From positions 43,205 to 107,204 of the forward strand of contig NZ_BJDF01000012.1 of NCBI RefSeq assembly GCF_005404815.1: a stretch of 64,000 nucleotides of DNA, read 5' to 3'. This stretch comes from Companilactobacillus huachuanensis (lineage in GTDB: Bacteria > Bacillota > Bacilli > Lactobacillales > Lactobacillaceae). The position numbers and the translations under genes were made by a program. Under the pieces are notes generated by a model. It had not been told where the DNA came from, did no database searches, and worked only from the letters and a program-made list of their open reading frames with translations. Positions 1 to 9,396 of the stretch are shown here, piece by piece; positions within the stretch are counted from its first letter, which is position 1; each line of letters opens with the position of its first letter.

Positions 1-1
1 A

Positions 2-1405
2 GTCTTGATTAATGCCCTAACATTTATCGTTTCATTTTTATCACTAAACAAGCGCTTTGATTCACGTAACGCCGTTTTAGCTGCCTCCATTTTTGCTTTA
101 TCTGGTTCAGCATTGAAGGATTTAACCAGTGAAATGCAAACTGGAACCGCAATTGTAATGATTTTTGCCTTTCCAATACTCTTCACACTTAAAGATGCCA
201 TTGAAAGTACTAAAATTGATCCACCGCTAATTATCAAAACAGCTTTGTTAATGACGATTGTTATTAACTCTCATCTACTAAGTGCGGTTACTATTACGAT
301 GGTCGCTGGACCCTTACTGATTATTGAAACCATTATTAAGAAAAATTACTTAGCTTGGATTAATTTGATAATCGCTGCTTTGTTAACTGTTGTCTTATGT
401 CTGCCAATAATTTATCGTATCCTTCGTATTTCCAAAACCGGTTTATTAGCACCTTTTGGTAAAGGTCATGTTGTCAGTGAGCCAATCTGGACGTTATTTA
501 TGACAACTAGTTGGAATGCCAAGTCAACTATCTCGGTTGCTTCAATTATCTTGTTGGTAATCGTATTAATTGGACTCAAGAAAGATAAAATTCGCCAACT
601 AATGCCATGGTTCTTAGTGGAACTAGTTTTAATTGTGTTTAGTACTAATCTGGTTCCTTGGGGCCTCCTCAGCAAATTACCAGTTCTCGATACTTTCCAA
701 TACGCTAACTGGCGCTTTGCTCCATTTTTAGGCATGATCCCACTAATATTAATTTTGATTAACTTTGACCAAAAGAATGCTCGACTCATCTTCATTGTGA
801 TGACTGCTTTATCATATGGAATGGCAATCCACACAGCTTATCATGATCAATTTTACAAAACATTTCATAGTCCAATTGTGACTGAATATTCTAAAACCAC
901 TGTTCCGATGAATAATTCAGCTAAAATAACTTCGACCGGAATTAACAGCGATACCTTAATGCGGACACTCATTCCTGACTATGCACCCAATTCAGTCCCA
1001 CTACAAAAAAATTCAGATGGTGCCAGTTTAGATCCGCAGATAAACTATTTAATTTCTCATCATTTAGCTGTGACACCGACAAAAGATGTTCCACTAACAC
1101 ACACAGCCATTGCCAATTCACTCACCTTAACTGCTCATAATGCACCTAAGGGAACAATAAAATTACCAGTCTTTGGTTACCGCACTTTAAATTATCAAAT
1201 TAAACTAAATGGGAAAACCGTTCCATTTAAGATTGATGAAACTGGTTTTATTACATTGATCAATCAACATGCTTATAAAAAAGTTGATTATCAAATTACG
1301 CAGATTCAGCCGATGATTTATCGACCATTAATTTGGTTCTCATTTATTTTATTTACAGCACTGATAATTGTATTATTCATTCCTTTTATAAAAGTTAGAC
1401 ATTAA
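2..1405 (+). CDS. Polytopic membrane protein, 3' part (YfhO / PTPS-related type)
   Basis: The reading frame is open to the left edge, so the start lies outside the window; the TTG at position 5 is only the first possible start codon inside it. About 467 codons remain. At least eight hydrophobic segments occupy the first ~290 residues and one more lies near the C-terminus. Between them is a hydrophilic stretch of roughly 140 residues that probably sits outside the cell. A Q-Y-A-N-W-R-F segment before a hydrophobic helix resembles the Q-F-P-W-R-F region of PTPS-related/YfhO-like membrane proteins, which are linked to envelope glycan modification. The family call rests on this general likeness and is tentative. 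A strong terminator follows the stop. Confidence 0.5.
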   Translation, partial: VLINALTFIVSFLSLNKRFDSRNAVLAASIFALSGSALKDLTSEMQTGTAIVMIFAFPILFTLKDAIESTKIDPPLIIKTALLMTIVINSHLLSAVTITMVAGPLLIIETIIKKNYLAWINLIIAALLTVVLCLPIIYRILRISKTGLLAPFGKGHVVSEPIWTLFMTTSWNAKSTISVASIILLVIVLIGLKKDKIRQLMPWFLVELVLIVFSTNLVPWGLLSKLPVLDTFQYANWRFAPFLGMIPLILILINFDQKNARLIFIVMTALSYGMAIHTAYHDQFYKTFHSPIVTEYSKTTVPMNNSAKITSTGINSDTLMRTLIPDYAPNSVPLQKNSDGASLDPQINYLISHHLAVTPTKDVPLTHTAIANSLTLTAHNAPKGTIKLPVFGYRTLNYQIKLNGKTVPFKIDETGFITLINQHAYKKVDYQITQIQPMIYRPLIWFSFILFTALIIVLFIPFIKVRH

Positions 1406-1446
1406 AAAATCCGTCCTGATTATTATCAAGGACGGATTTTTTTACT
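1405..1446. terminator. Bidirectional terminator between the membrane protein gene and whiA
   Basis: The hairpin has arms around ATCCGTCCTGAT and ATCAAGGACGGAT, with an A-run on the left and a T-run on the right. It can therefore end transcription from both convergent sides: the membrane protein gene (+) and the rapZ-yvcK-whiA operon (-). Confidence 0.85.
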
Positions 1447-1460
1447 AACCGATGCAGATA

Positions 1461-2390
1461 TTACCCCACTTCGGCCAATTCATTCAATTTTCTTAAGCGG
1501 TGATTGATACCTGATTTAGAAATTGGTCCACTAGGAACCATATCGCCTAATTCTTTCAAAGAAACTTCTGGATTATCCAAACGTAGAACAGCAATTTCAC
1601 GTAATTTATCTGGAAGGGAATCCAAACCAACAGTTGCCTGCAAATGTTTAATATTTTCAATTTGACGTTCGGCTGCGGCCACAGTCTTATTGATATTAGC
1701 ATTCTCGCAATTAACCAAACGGTTAACTGAATTTCTCATATCACGAACGATTCTAATATCCTCAAACTTCAACATCGAATTAGTAGCACCGATCACTTGT
1801 AAAAAGTCAGCAATTTTCTCAGCTTCCTTCAAGTAAACGATATAACCATTTCGACGCTTAGTTGTTCGGGCATTCAAATGGAAATAATTCATCATTTGGG
1901 CAATGCCTTCATTATGATTTTCATATAATGAATAAATTTCCAAGTGGTATCTCGAAGTTTCAGGATTATTAACACTTCCGGTAGCCAAGAAGGCTCCACG
2001 AAGATAAGAACGCATCCGTTGATCTTCATTCAATACTTCCTCTGGTACATCAGTATTGATTGACAATCCAGATTCATCCAAAATATCTAGGTCAGTCAAA
2101 ACTTTATTAGTATCATGTTTTAAACGAACTAGATATTGATTATTCTTCTTTAATTTCATCTTTTTTCGCACAAGCAATTCTGATTCCATACCATACTTTT
2201 GCTTGATCAAAGAAAAAATTCTTCTGGCAATTGCAGCGTTCTCAGTTTGTGCGGTTAAGACAAAGTGATGATTCTGAATACTTAATGAGCCATTCATCCT
2301 TAACAATGCCGCTAACTCTACACGAGCATGTTCCGGATGGACAACTAATTTTGTGAGTTCTTGTTTAACCTCACTTGCGTATGATGCCAC
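1461..2390 (-). CDS. whiA: Sporulation/cell-division regulator WhiA
   Basis: This 309-residue protein matches WhiA in length and composition: an N-terminal LAGLIDADG-homing-endonuclease-like fold without catalytic function and a C-terminal helix-turn-helix (region L-K-E-L-G-D-M-V near residue 280). In Firmicutes that do not sporulate it affects chromosome segregation and division. The start is GTG at 2388-2390, preceded on the minus strand by a GAGGTGAG ribosome binding site. The start codon shares one base with the yvcK stop (TAGTG), so the two are translationally coupled. It is the last gene of rapZ-yvcK-whiA. Confidence 0.93.
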   Translation of the reverse strand: MASYASEVKQELTKLVVHPEHARVELAALLRMNGSLSIQNHHFVLTAQTENAAIARRIFSLIKQKYGMESELLVRKKMKLKKNNQYLVRLKHDTNKVLTDLDILDESGLSINTDVPEEVLNEDQRMRSYLRGAFLATGSVNNPETSRYHLEIYSLYENHNEGIAQMMNYFHLNARTTKRRNGYIVYLKEAEKIADFLQVIGATNSMLKFEDIRIVRDMRNSVNRLVNCENANINKTVAAAERQIENIKHLQATVGLDSLPDKLREIAVLRLDNPEVSLKELGDMVPSGPISKSGINHRLRKLNELAEVG

Positions 2391-3424
2391 TAACGTCTCA
2401 CCTCATTTTTTCTATTTCCTGATTGTAAGGATAAATTCAGTATCTCCTTAGCAACCTTTTCACCATCATGGAATGCACCTTTATCATGCAATGACAAGAA
2501 ATCGTCTTGAATAACTTTACATCCCATATCTCTTAAACTCTTAAAATCTGTTTGAACCTGATTGACATACTCGTCATATTTTTTATGATCCATATATCCG
2601 CCAGGTATTTTTCTAGTATTAACTAAAACGGTATCAATAAAGTTACCGCCTAAGTGTTGGTTCAAAACCTTCACATGATCAGCATCAGTAAATCCTTCAG
2701 TTTCACCAATTTGCGTCATAATATTACAAATATAAACAACCTCAGCTGATGTTTGTTTAACCGCCTCACCGATATCGCTGATCATTAAATTAGGTAGAAT
2801 ACTAGTAAATAAACTACCTGGTCCTAAAACAACAACATCAGCTTGCATAATTGAGGCAATAACTGAGATCACTGACTTCGGCTCATTCTCAGGTTCATCA
2901 GAATTTGTGACCCAAACACGTTTAACATGCTTACCAGAATGAGTAATTTCATGCTCTCCAGCTAAGGTTGTTCCATCTGTAAATTCAGCATGCAATGTCA
3001 ATTTCGTATTGCTTGCCGGATAAACTTGGCCATCAACGTGCATCATTTTAGATAGTTCTTGTACGGCATCAAAAATATTAGGTGACATTTCCGTTAAAGC
3101 AGCAATAATAAGATTTCCAATCGCATGACCTGAGAAGAAATCATCATTGGTTCTAAAACGATATTGGAAAACATCTAAGTCTACTTTAGGTAAATCAGAC
3201 AGTGATGCCAAAACATTTCGGATATCCCCAGGAGGGACAACATTAATATAATCACGAATGATACCAGATGATCCCCCATCATCAGCAACGGTAACAATTG
3301 CGGTAATATTAGCATCCATATTTCTTAAACTGTTTAATACAACTGGTAAACCAGTACCCCCACCTATAACTACAACTCTTGGACGACGTCCTTTAACAAC
3401 TCGAACTATCCTATTTGTTGCCAT
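2390..3424 (-). CDS. yvcK: Gluconeogenesis factor YvcK (CofD-like)
   Basis: The 344-residue protein has the N-terminal nucleotide-binding signature G-G-G-T-G-L-P near residue 21 and the A-D-D-G-G-S-S-G motif typical of the YvcK/CofD family. In Bacillus it binds UDP-sugars and is needed for growth on gluconeogenic carbon and for normal cell shape; here the role is inferred from the family. The gene overlaps the end of rapZ by 14 bp and the start of whiA by 1 bp, forming a tight three-gene operon conserved across Firmicutes. Confidence 0.93.
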   Translation of the reverse strand: MATNRIVRVVKGRRPRVVVIGGGTGLPVVLNSLRNMDANITAIVTVADDGGSSGIIRDYINVVPPGDIRNVLASLSDLPKVDLDVFQYRFRTNDDFFSGHAIGNLIIAALTEMSPNIFDAVQELSKMMHVDGQVYPASNTKLTLHAEFTDGTTLAGEHEITHSGKHVKRVWVTNSDEPENEPKSVISVIASIMQADVVVLGPGSLFTSILPNLMISDIGEAVKQTSAEVVYICNIMTQIGETEGFTDADHVKVLNQHLGGNFIDTVLVNTRKIPGGYMDHKKYDEYVNQVQTDFKSLRDMGCKVIQDDFLSLHDKGAFHDGEKVAKEILNLSLQSGNRKNEVRR

Positions 3425-4325
3425 GTTCGATTACCTTCTTTTGCGATTTTTCCATGTCACGATGAGTAATATCGACGTAGTATTTCTTCTTCAAATCCAT
3501 ACCTAGTCGTTGAGCAATGGCAACTGAGCGGTGTTGACCACCCGTACAACCAATTGCAATCGTTAAACTGGTTTTCCCTTCTTTTTCATATCCAGGAACA
3601 ATATCTTGCATCAAATCATAAAATTTATTATAAAAGTTTTGTGTTTCTTCATCATTCATCACGTAATCATAAACTGGCTTATCCAGTCCAGTTTGAGTTT
3701 TCAATTCTTTAATATAAAACGGATTTCTCAAAAATCTCACGTCCATGACAATATCAGCGTCGATTGGCAAACCATATTTAAAACCAAATGACAGCACTTC
3801 AATATGGAACGTTGGAACCACTGAACTCTCTTGGAAATTATCAAAGATCTCTTCACGCAATTGACGAGGTGTTAAGTCAGTCGTATTGATTTCAACTGAA
3901 GCACGTCCCCGAATTTCGGATAATAATTCACGTTCTTTTTGGATTCCGTCCAACAAACGACCTTCCATAGCTAATGGATGACTGCGACGCGTCTCCTTGT
4001 AACGAGAAACAAGCTCCTCATCAGAAGCATCCAAAAATAAAATCTTCATATCAACTTTTTGGTGTTTCTCTTGTTCATCTTCATCCATTTTTGAAAGCAT
4101 AGAAAAAATTTCATCATAAAATGCACGTGATCTAATATCTACAACTAGTGCTACTTTTTTTATTTTACCCGATTCATGAACTAGCTCCCAGAATTTGGGA
4201 AGCAAGTTAGGTGGCATGTTATCAATACAAAAATATCCTAAATCTTCAAAGGATTGCATGGCTACAGTTTTACCAGCACCACTCATCCCGGTAACAATGA
4301 CCAAACTAAGCATATCTTCCGCCAT
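3411..4325 (-). CDS. rapZ: RNase adapter / nucleotide-binding protein RapZ
   Basis: The 304-residue protein has a Walker A motif G-M-S-G-A-G-K-T at residues 13-20 and the C-terminal [10 protein letters not shown] signature of the RapZ/YvcJ family. In Gram-negatives RapZ delivers small RNA to RNase E; in Firmicutes YvcJ is a nucleotide-binding protein linked to competence. A longer frame runs upstream to 4358, but ATG 4323-4325 is chosen because a GAGGTG ribosome binding site lies 4 nt before it and family members begin just ahead of the P-loop. It is the first gene of rapZ-yvcK-whiA. Confidence 0.93.
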   Translation of the reverse strand: MAEDMLSLVIVTGMSGAGKTVAMQSFEDLGYFCIDNMPPNLLPKFWELVHESGKIKKVALVVDIRSRAFYDEIFSMLSKMDEDEQEKHQKVDMKILFLDASDEELVSRYKETRRSHPLAMEGRLLDGIQKERELLSEIRGRASVEINTTDLTPRQLREEIFDNFQESSVVPTFHIEVLSFGFKYGLPIDADIVMDVRFLRNPFYIKELKTQTGLDKPVYDYVMNDEETQNFYNKFYDLMQDIVPGYEKEGKTSLTIAIGCTGGQHRSVAIAQRLGMDLKKKYYVDITHRDMEKSQKKVIEHGNK

Positions 4326-4423
4326 ATTGCACCTCACATTCGCATATAAGCATAACACAACATGCCTGGCGTGTCAGTTTTGAAAATTAAAAGATAAGAT
4401 AATTTTTATCCCGTATTTACGAT

Positions 4424-4446
4424 ACAATAAAATACATGAGAGGGGG
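4424..4446 (+). promoter_or_regulatory. Probable -10 and ribosome binding site of the antiporter gene
   Basis: A TACAAT hexamer at 4424-4429 lies 23 bp before the start codon, and a strong purine run GAGAGGGGG precedes ATG 4453. No good -35 is visible 16-18 bp upstream, so the promoter call is moderate. The space to rapZ is divergent and about 125 bp long. Confidence 0.4.
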
Positions 4447-4452
4447 CATTAT

Positions 4453-6477
4453 ATGGATACAGTCTTTTTAATACTCTTATTGCTTGCGGCAGTAGTCGTA
4501 GCCAATATTATTTCTGGAAAATTTAACAAAATACCCATTGCGTTCATTCAAATTGCAGCGGGGTTAATTTTATCATTTATACCTATTTACAAACACTTTG
4601 AATTGGAACCTGAGGTTTTTCTATTAGTGATTATTTCAGTATTGATGTTTAACGATGGGCAACACACCAGCCTTTCACGGTTAACTCATCAATTTGGAAC
4701 AACCTTTTCACTTTCAGTTGAACTGGCTATCATTTCCATTTTGGTAGTCGGATTTTTGACACATTCACTCATTTCCGGTATGCCGTTGGCTCTAGCCTTT
4801 GCATTGGGAGCTATCATTACCCCAACCGATGCAGTTGCAGTCAGCTCGATTACAAGTAATATGTTAGTTCCAACTGAAGTCATGGGAACTCTGGAAAACG
4901 AGTCACTATTCAATGACGCATCTGGTATCGTAGCTTTGAATTTAGCCACCGCAGCCGCAATTACCGGAAAATTTTCACTTTTGAATGGAATTGGAAATTT
5001 TGTTTATGTCTTCTTTGGAGGTATTATCCTCGGTGGAATACTAGGTGCAATTATCGTTTCGATAAGATTTCGTCTAATCAATATTCACGTTGATACACCA
5101 TCAGTCATGGTTCCCTTTACTCTTCTAACACCATTTATTGTCTACTTGATAGCTGAAGCAATGGGTGTTTCGGGAATCTTAGCTGTTGTCGTTACCGGCT
5201 TAATGCATGGTATTCAACAAGATCGTCTGCGACTAACCAGTTCTCGCTTACAAATTGTTATGACGAGCACTTGGCAAATCGTTTCCAGCATTTTAAATGG
5301 AATCGTCTTTGTACTCTTAGGATTATCCTTGCCTCGAGTCATCATTGACCTGCATAATCGTAATACTGGGTCCACTTTTATTCTATTGGGTCTTGGAATC
5401 CTACTCTATATCATCATGACCGCCTTACGCTACTTATGGACTGTTCTAGATTTTGCAAGAATACGAGCTTGGGATAAAAAAGAAAAACGCGCTAACAGTC
5501 TTATCATGGCTCTCAGTGGGGTTCATGGAACTATCACCTTAGCAATGGCTTTTTCATTACCTTTGAAACTCAATAATCAATCATTCCCTTATCGAACAGA
5601 TATTATTTTCGTAGCGGCAGTGGTTATATTAACTAGTATGCTTGTCCCAACATTCATCTTGCCATTACTATTGCCACAGCAAACGAGCAAGTATAGTGAA
5701 AAAGAATTGTCTACAGCTAAAATACAAATGGTCGACAATGCCATTGTTACGCTTCAAACTAGACACGGTCAGGACGTTAATGCCAGTCAAGTGATTAATA
5801 TTTTGGATGGTCAAAGAGTGGTTGAAGGTCATATTGATAAAGCTAAGTTAAATATTATCTTTGACAACTGTTTCGAATTGGAACAACAAACCATTGCAAT
5901 AATGTTGAAGAATGATGAAATATCCGAGCTTAACGCCGATTTATATATGCGTGTGGCTCGTCGTACGATTGTACAGTATCAACAAAGTGGCTGGCAAAGA
6001 TTCAAAATGATAATTAAGTTTAACTTTTTCGAAAAATTTTCTCCCAGTAAAAAGGCCCGTAAACGTCGTCGTACTTTCCATCAAATGAAGCATTATCAAA
6101 ATGATAATCGATCGGAAATGATCAAACGTAATCGACAAATGTGGCAACAAATGGCCGTTACAGAGAAGAAACCATTTGAAAAAGTCACTAGTTATTTAAA
6201 CCAAAGTTTGATTAATGACAGCGAAAATAGTCGAGAAATCAATTTAGTCCGCCGAGCCTATGATGAAAGACACCGTCGATTAACTAGCAGTTTTGTTGAA
6301 AATTATAATTTCAAGGATAACCAAAATGAACTATTGATTGAGGCCTTTCAACAAGAAAATAATTATATTCAATCGAAAATTGCTACTAAGGAATTCAGTA
6401 CTGAACTTGGGAGCGCTCTATATGAACAGATTTCTACAGATCAATTAGTCTATTTGCAATCTGTTAACGAGGAATAA
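4453..6477 (+). CDS. Na+/H+ antiporter, CPA1 family (NhaP/NhaK-like)
   Basis: The 674-residue protein has about 12 hydrophobic helices in the first ~410 residues and then a ~265-residue charged cytoplasmic tail. The CPA1 ion-binding signatures are visible: T-P-T-D-A-V-A-V near residue 120 and E-S-L-F-N-D-A-S-G near residue 150, whose aspartates carry the exchanged ion in the family. It should exchange cytoplasmic Na+ or K+ for H+ at the membrane. The length and long tail match lactobacillar YjcE-type antiporters. The gene stands alone and ends in its own terminator. Confidence 0.85.
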   Translation: MDTVFLILLLLAAVVVANIISGKFNKIPIAFIQIAAGLILSFIPIYKHFELEPEVFLLVIISVLMFNDGQHTSLSRLTHQFGTTFSLSVELAIISILVVGFLTHSLISGMPLALAFALGAIITPTDAVAVSSITSNMLVPTEVMGTLENESLFNDASGIVALNLATAAAITGKFSLLNGIGNFVYVFFGGIILGGILGAIIVSIRFRLINIHVDTPSVMVPFTLLTPFIVYLIAEAMGVSGILAVVVTGLMHGIQQDRLRLTSSRLQIVMTSTWQIVSSILNGIVFVLLGLSLPRVIIDLHNRNTGSTFILLGLGILLYIIMTALRYLWTVLDFARIRAWDKKEKRANSLIMALSGVHGTITLAMAFSLPLKLNNQSFPYRTDIIFVAAVVILTSMLVPTFILPLLLPQQTSKYSEKELSTAKIQMVDNAIVTLQTRHGQDVNASQVINILDGQRVVEGHIDKAKLNIIFDNCFELEQQTIAIMLKNDEISELNADLYMRVARRTIVQYQQSGWQRFKMIIKFNFFEKFSPSKKARKRRRTFHQMKHYQNDNRSEMIKRNRQMWQQMAVTEKKPFEKVTSYLNQSLINDSENSREINLVRRAYDERHRRLTSSFVENYNFKDNQNELLIEAFQQENNYIQSKIATKEFSTELGSALYEQISTDQLVYLQSVNEE

Positions 6478-6486
6478 TAATACCAA

Positions 6487-6549
6487 GAAGTTGTTTTTCA
6501 ATGTGGATGCGTATGTGCCCACTAAATGAAAAAGTAACTTCTTTTTTTA
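6487..6549 (+). terminator. Terminator of the antiporter gene
   Basis: Arms GAAGTTGTTTTTCA and TGAAAAAGTAACTTC pair with a small internal bulge and are followed by a T-run. The following ~125 bp, up to the promoter of the surface protein, contain only a small GGCTC/GAGCC hairpin near 6611 that I could not assign to any regulatory RNA class. Confidence 0.75.
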
Positions 6550-6672
6550 TAGTTTTTTGCTAAACGATGATACAACAATATTTTTTGTTTTCATAACAAA
6601 ACTTATGAAAGGCTCAAAGGAGCCGATTACTTTGTCTGCCTTGATATTCCCAGTTTTAGAGACAGTCAACTT

Positions 6673-6702
6673 TTGACATTGAGTACACGAACGTACTTAT
6701 AT
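6673..6702 (+). promoter_or_regulatory. Promoter of the surface protein gene
   Basis: A consensus -35 TTGACA (6673-6678) and a TTATAT -10 (6697-6702) are separated by 18 bp. The spacer contains a small inverted repeat (AGTAC/GTACT), which could be an operator. Transcription would start about 50 bp before the start codon. Confidence 0.55.
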
Positions 6703-6763
6703 CTTTTTATATTTTTTTAGAGGAATTAGTATTGGGCTAAAAATAGAAACAGGTGATTTCTTT

Positions 6764-9328
6764 ATGAAATTTAATAATAAATATTTTTATCTAGGTATAT
6801 CTTTATTTTCAGCAATCATATTAACTCCTTTAGCAGCTACACCAGTCAAAGCTGATGTTGCCCCTACAACAGTTAATGCTGCAAAAACCAGTTCAACCAC
6901 ACCTGTAACTACGTCTGCAACGGCTACAAGCACTACTCAAAAAGATATAACTGCCGATACTAAAAGTGTCGGTATCAATCCTGCCCCCACTACAGAAGCT
7001 AGTACTACGTCTGCTTTAAGTCCAACTTCAGTATCAACTTCTACTACTTCCAGTCCAGTTCAAGCTTCAACGAACGCTGCCTCCAGCCCAGCTTCGACAT
7101 CTACTACTACCGCTGTTTCTGGTACAGTTCAAACATCTACTACTGCTGCTTCCAGCCCAGCTTCAACATCTACTACTACTGCCTCCAGTCCAGTCCAAAC
7201 ATCAACGACCACTGCCTCCAGCCCAGCTTTGACATCTACTACTACTACTGCTTCTGGTACAGTTCAAACATCTACTACTGCCGCTTCCAGTCCAGCTTCG
7301 GCATCAACAACTACTTCAAATCCAACAACTACGACAGTTACATCTGATGTTATCTCAAGCAACTTACCAGACAATACAGTTGTCAACTTTGCTGATCCCT
7401 TGCTCGGAGCAGTTATCAAGCAGCAATTGAATCTGAAATCAACTGATCCGATAACTGTTGGAGAAATAAAATCCTACAAGAGCAAATATTTCAGTGCTAA
7501 TGAAACAGGCTATCTAGTTGGTCAAACCCACACGACTATGACTGATCTGCAGGCCACTCCGATTGAAAGCCTAGATGGATTGCAATACCTACAGTTATTG
7601 CCTGCCAATACTTTAGTCGACTTTCAAGCAAAAATTGCCTCTGATTCGAAAGCAAATACTGATTTAACGCCGCTAGATAATCTGACATTATCTAATTTAG
7701 ATATTGTCGGTAACTTCAGTAATCCTAGTGCCAAAGAAATCGATGTCACGCAATTGACAAAGTTAAATGTCGTAAACGCATCTGCCATTGATTTATCTGG
7801 AGATTTGGGACTTTCGTATGGCGACGGCATCACCAACCAGCAACTACAAACCATCAGCCCTTGGTTGATTAACTATGCCACTAACAGCACTAATACCTCG
7901 GCTAATATAAATACAATTGTTTTAAGCAACACCAATATAACGGATTTTTCATCGCTCAAAGGTCTGGAAAATGGTAAAAAAGTCATGGTTATTGCGGACA
8001 CACCAGTTCATATTGACAATACTCCTGTTTTTGCAGTCGAAAACCAACCAATTACCTTCACTGCTAAGCCTATCTTAGGCTTGAATGGTGATGATTTAGC
8101 TGGCGGTTATCATTTTTCCAATTCTGTTCCTCAACAGTATTTGACCGAGGAGGATTTAACTAACTTGGGAAATGATAATTATCGTCTGGACAATCCTACC
8201 CAAGGAGCCCAAGTTTTGGCATATGGCTATCTTGGCTTTGGCTATAGTTCAAATCCGGACAATTACGTCAATAAAACTTATGGCAATGCGACACTGCAAT
8301 ACTATATTTTGAACGGTCAGCCAATCATTTGGCAAACACATCCCAGTATCCTAGTAAATTATTTGAATAGTAATAACCAGCCATTAACTGTCAAAGGAGG
8401 GACATATCAGCAAATCATTAGTGGTGTAAATATTGGCGACGCTTATGACCTAACGACTATCAGCCAAATACCAGGATATAAACTAACCAGTCCACTAACT
8501 TTGTTGAAGGGAAATTTCACCCAAGATCCACGAGAAGTAAATTTAATTTATAGTAAGATTAACACTCAAGATGATTCAGACGACAATTCAACAACTACTC
8601 AAACTGAACCACCTATTCAAGTTTATAATCCAGACGGTCATCCCTTAGCTGATACCTATGTTCACGTTGGAAATAACATCATCATTGCTTCAATTCACAA
8701 AAATAATCAAACATTTTATCAACTAAGTAACAAGCAGTGGGTTTTATCAACTGACTTTTATAATCAAAAATTGACCCAAAAAGATGTTCGCACCTTTGAT
8801 TCCAAAACTGTTTTAGTCAATAAGGATGGAAAAATCATCAGTAACTCACTAGCATCAAACAGCGAATGGAAAATCCTTAAAACAGTGACTATCCTTGGTC
8901 AAAAATATTACGAAGTTGCTAACAACGAATTTATCCTAGCTTCTGACACAGTTGAATTCACACCAGAAAGCAATGATACTAAACTTCATTTAACCGCCGA
9001 TACTATCAGTTACAATTCTAAAGGTCAGCCATTAAAAACTAAATTAAGCCTTGGCAGCAATTGGTCCAGTGATGGTTTTGCAATCATTGATCATCAAAAG
9101 ATGTATCGAATTGCTGATGATGAATGGGTCAAAGCAGTTGATCTCTACGTTTATCAGCCAATCTCAAAAATTTTTCACGCTAATCAGATCACAAAAATTT
9201 ATAATTTAGCTGGAAACTTATTACCTCAAAAATTACCAGCTAAAACATCTTGGAAAATTGATCAGCTTGTAATGATTAATGGTCTAAATTACTACCGTGT
9301 TGCAACTGGTGAATTTATCAAAGCTTAG
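6764..9328 (+). CDS. Secreted surface protein: Ser/Thr-rich stalk, LRR-like region, MucBP and SLAP-type domains
   Basis: The 854-residue protein begins with a signal peptide (likely cleavage after A30, T-P-V-K-A|D). Residues ~35-195 are a Thr/Ser/Ala/Pro-rich stalk made of 12-13-residue repeats. Residues ~205-420 resemble leucine-rich, internalin-like repeats (E-S-L-D-G-L-Q-Y-L, N-L-T-L-S-N-L-D-I). Residues ~525-600 look like a MucBP domain. Residues ~620-854 carry three to four SLAP-type repeats ending in W-V/Y/F-I-x-A, which in lactobacilli bind cell-wall polymers non-covalently. There is no LPXTG motif or C-terminal membrane anchor, so wall attachment by the SLAP repeats is inferred. An adhesion role is likely but unproven. 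The AGGTG ribosome binding site lies 11 bp before ATG. Confidence 0.75.
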   Translation: MKFNNKYFYLGISLFSAIILTPLAATPVKADVAPTTVNAAKTSSTTPVTTSATATSTTQKDITADTKSVGINPAPTTEASTTSALSPTSVSTSTTSSPVQASTNAASSPASTSTTTAVSGTVQTSTTAASSPASTSTTTASSPVQTSTTTASSPALTSTTTTASGTVQTSTTAASSPASASTTTSNPTTTTVTSDVISSNLPDNTVVNFADPLLGAVIKQQLNLKSTDPITVGEIKSYKSKYFSANETGYLVGQTHTTMTDLQATPIESLDGLQYLQLLPANTLVDFQAKIASDSKANTDLTPLDNLTLSNLDIVGNFSNPSAKEIDVTQLTKLNVVNASAIDLSGDLGLSYGDGITNQQLQTISPWLINYATNSTNTSANINTIVLSNTNITDFSSLKGLENGKKVMVIADTPVHIDNTPVFAVENQPITFTAKPILGLNGDDLAGGYHFSNSVPQQYLTEEDLTNLGNDNYRLDNPTQGAQVLAYGYLGFGYSSNPDNYVNKTYGNATLQYYILNGQPIIWQTHPSILVNYLNSNNQPLTVKGGTYQQIISGVNIGDAYDLTTISQIPGYKLTSPLTLLKGNFTQDPREVNLIYSKINTQDDSDDNSTTTQTEPPIQVYNPDGHPLADTYVHVGNNIIIASIHKNNQTFYQLSNKQWVLSTDFYNQKLTQKDVRTFDSKTVLVNKDGKIISNSLASNSEWKILKTVTILGQKYYEVANNEFILASDTVEFTPESNDTKLHLTADTISYNSKGQPLKTKLSLGSNWSSDGFAIIDHQKMYRIADDEWVKAVDLYVYQPISKIFHANQITKIYNLAGNLLPQKLPAKTSWKIDQLVMINGLNYYRVATGEFIKA
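7050..7320 (+). repeat. In-frame tandem repeats encoding the Ser/Thr-rich stalk
   Basis: About six imperfect in-frame units of roughly 36-45 bp share a pattern of TCCAGCCCAGCTTC followed by ACATCTACTACTACT. They encode alternating A-S-S-P-A/V-x-T-S-T-T-T units. Such arrays usually vary in copy number between strains by slippage, which would change stalk length. Confidence 0.75.
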
Positions 9329-9340
9329 TTACAAAGACAA

Positions 9341-9393
9341 AAAAAGTCGCTTATCACTTGAAATATTTTTTCAAATGATAAACGACTTCTTTT
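9341..9393. terminator. Bidirectional terminator between the surface protein gene and uvrA
   Basis: A hairpin of about 17 bp (GTCGCTTATCACTTGAAA against TTTCAAATGATAAACGAC) is flanked by A- and T-runs. It serves the two convergent transcription units. Confidence 0.85.
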
Positions 9394-9396
9394 TTA

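Noticed and set aside
6600..6672. Possible riboswitch before the surface protein gene
   Set aside because: Only a simple GGCTC-AAAG-GAGCC hairpin is visible and it lies upstream of the promoter, so it is not in the mRNA leader.
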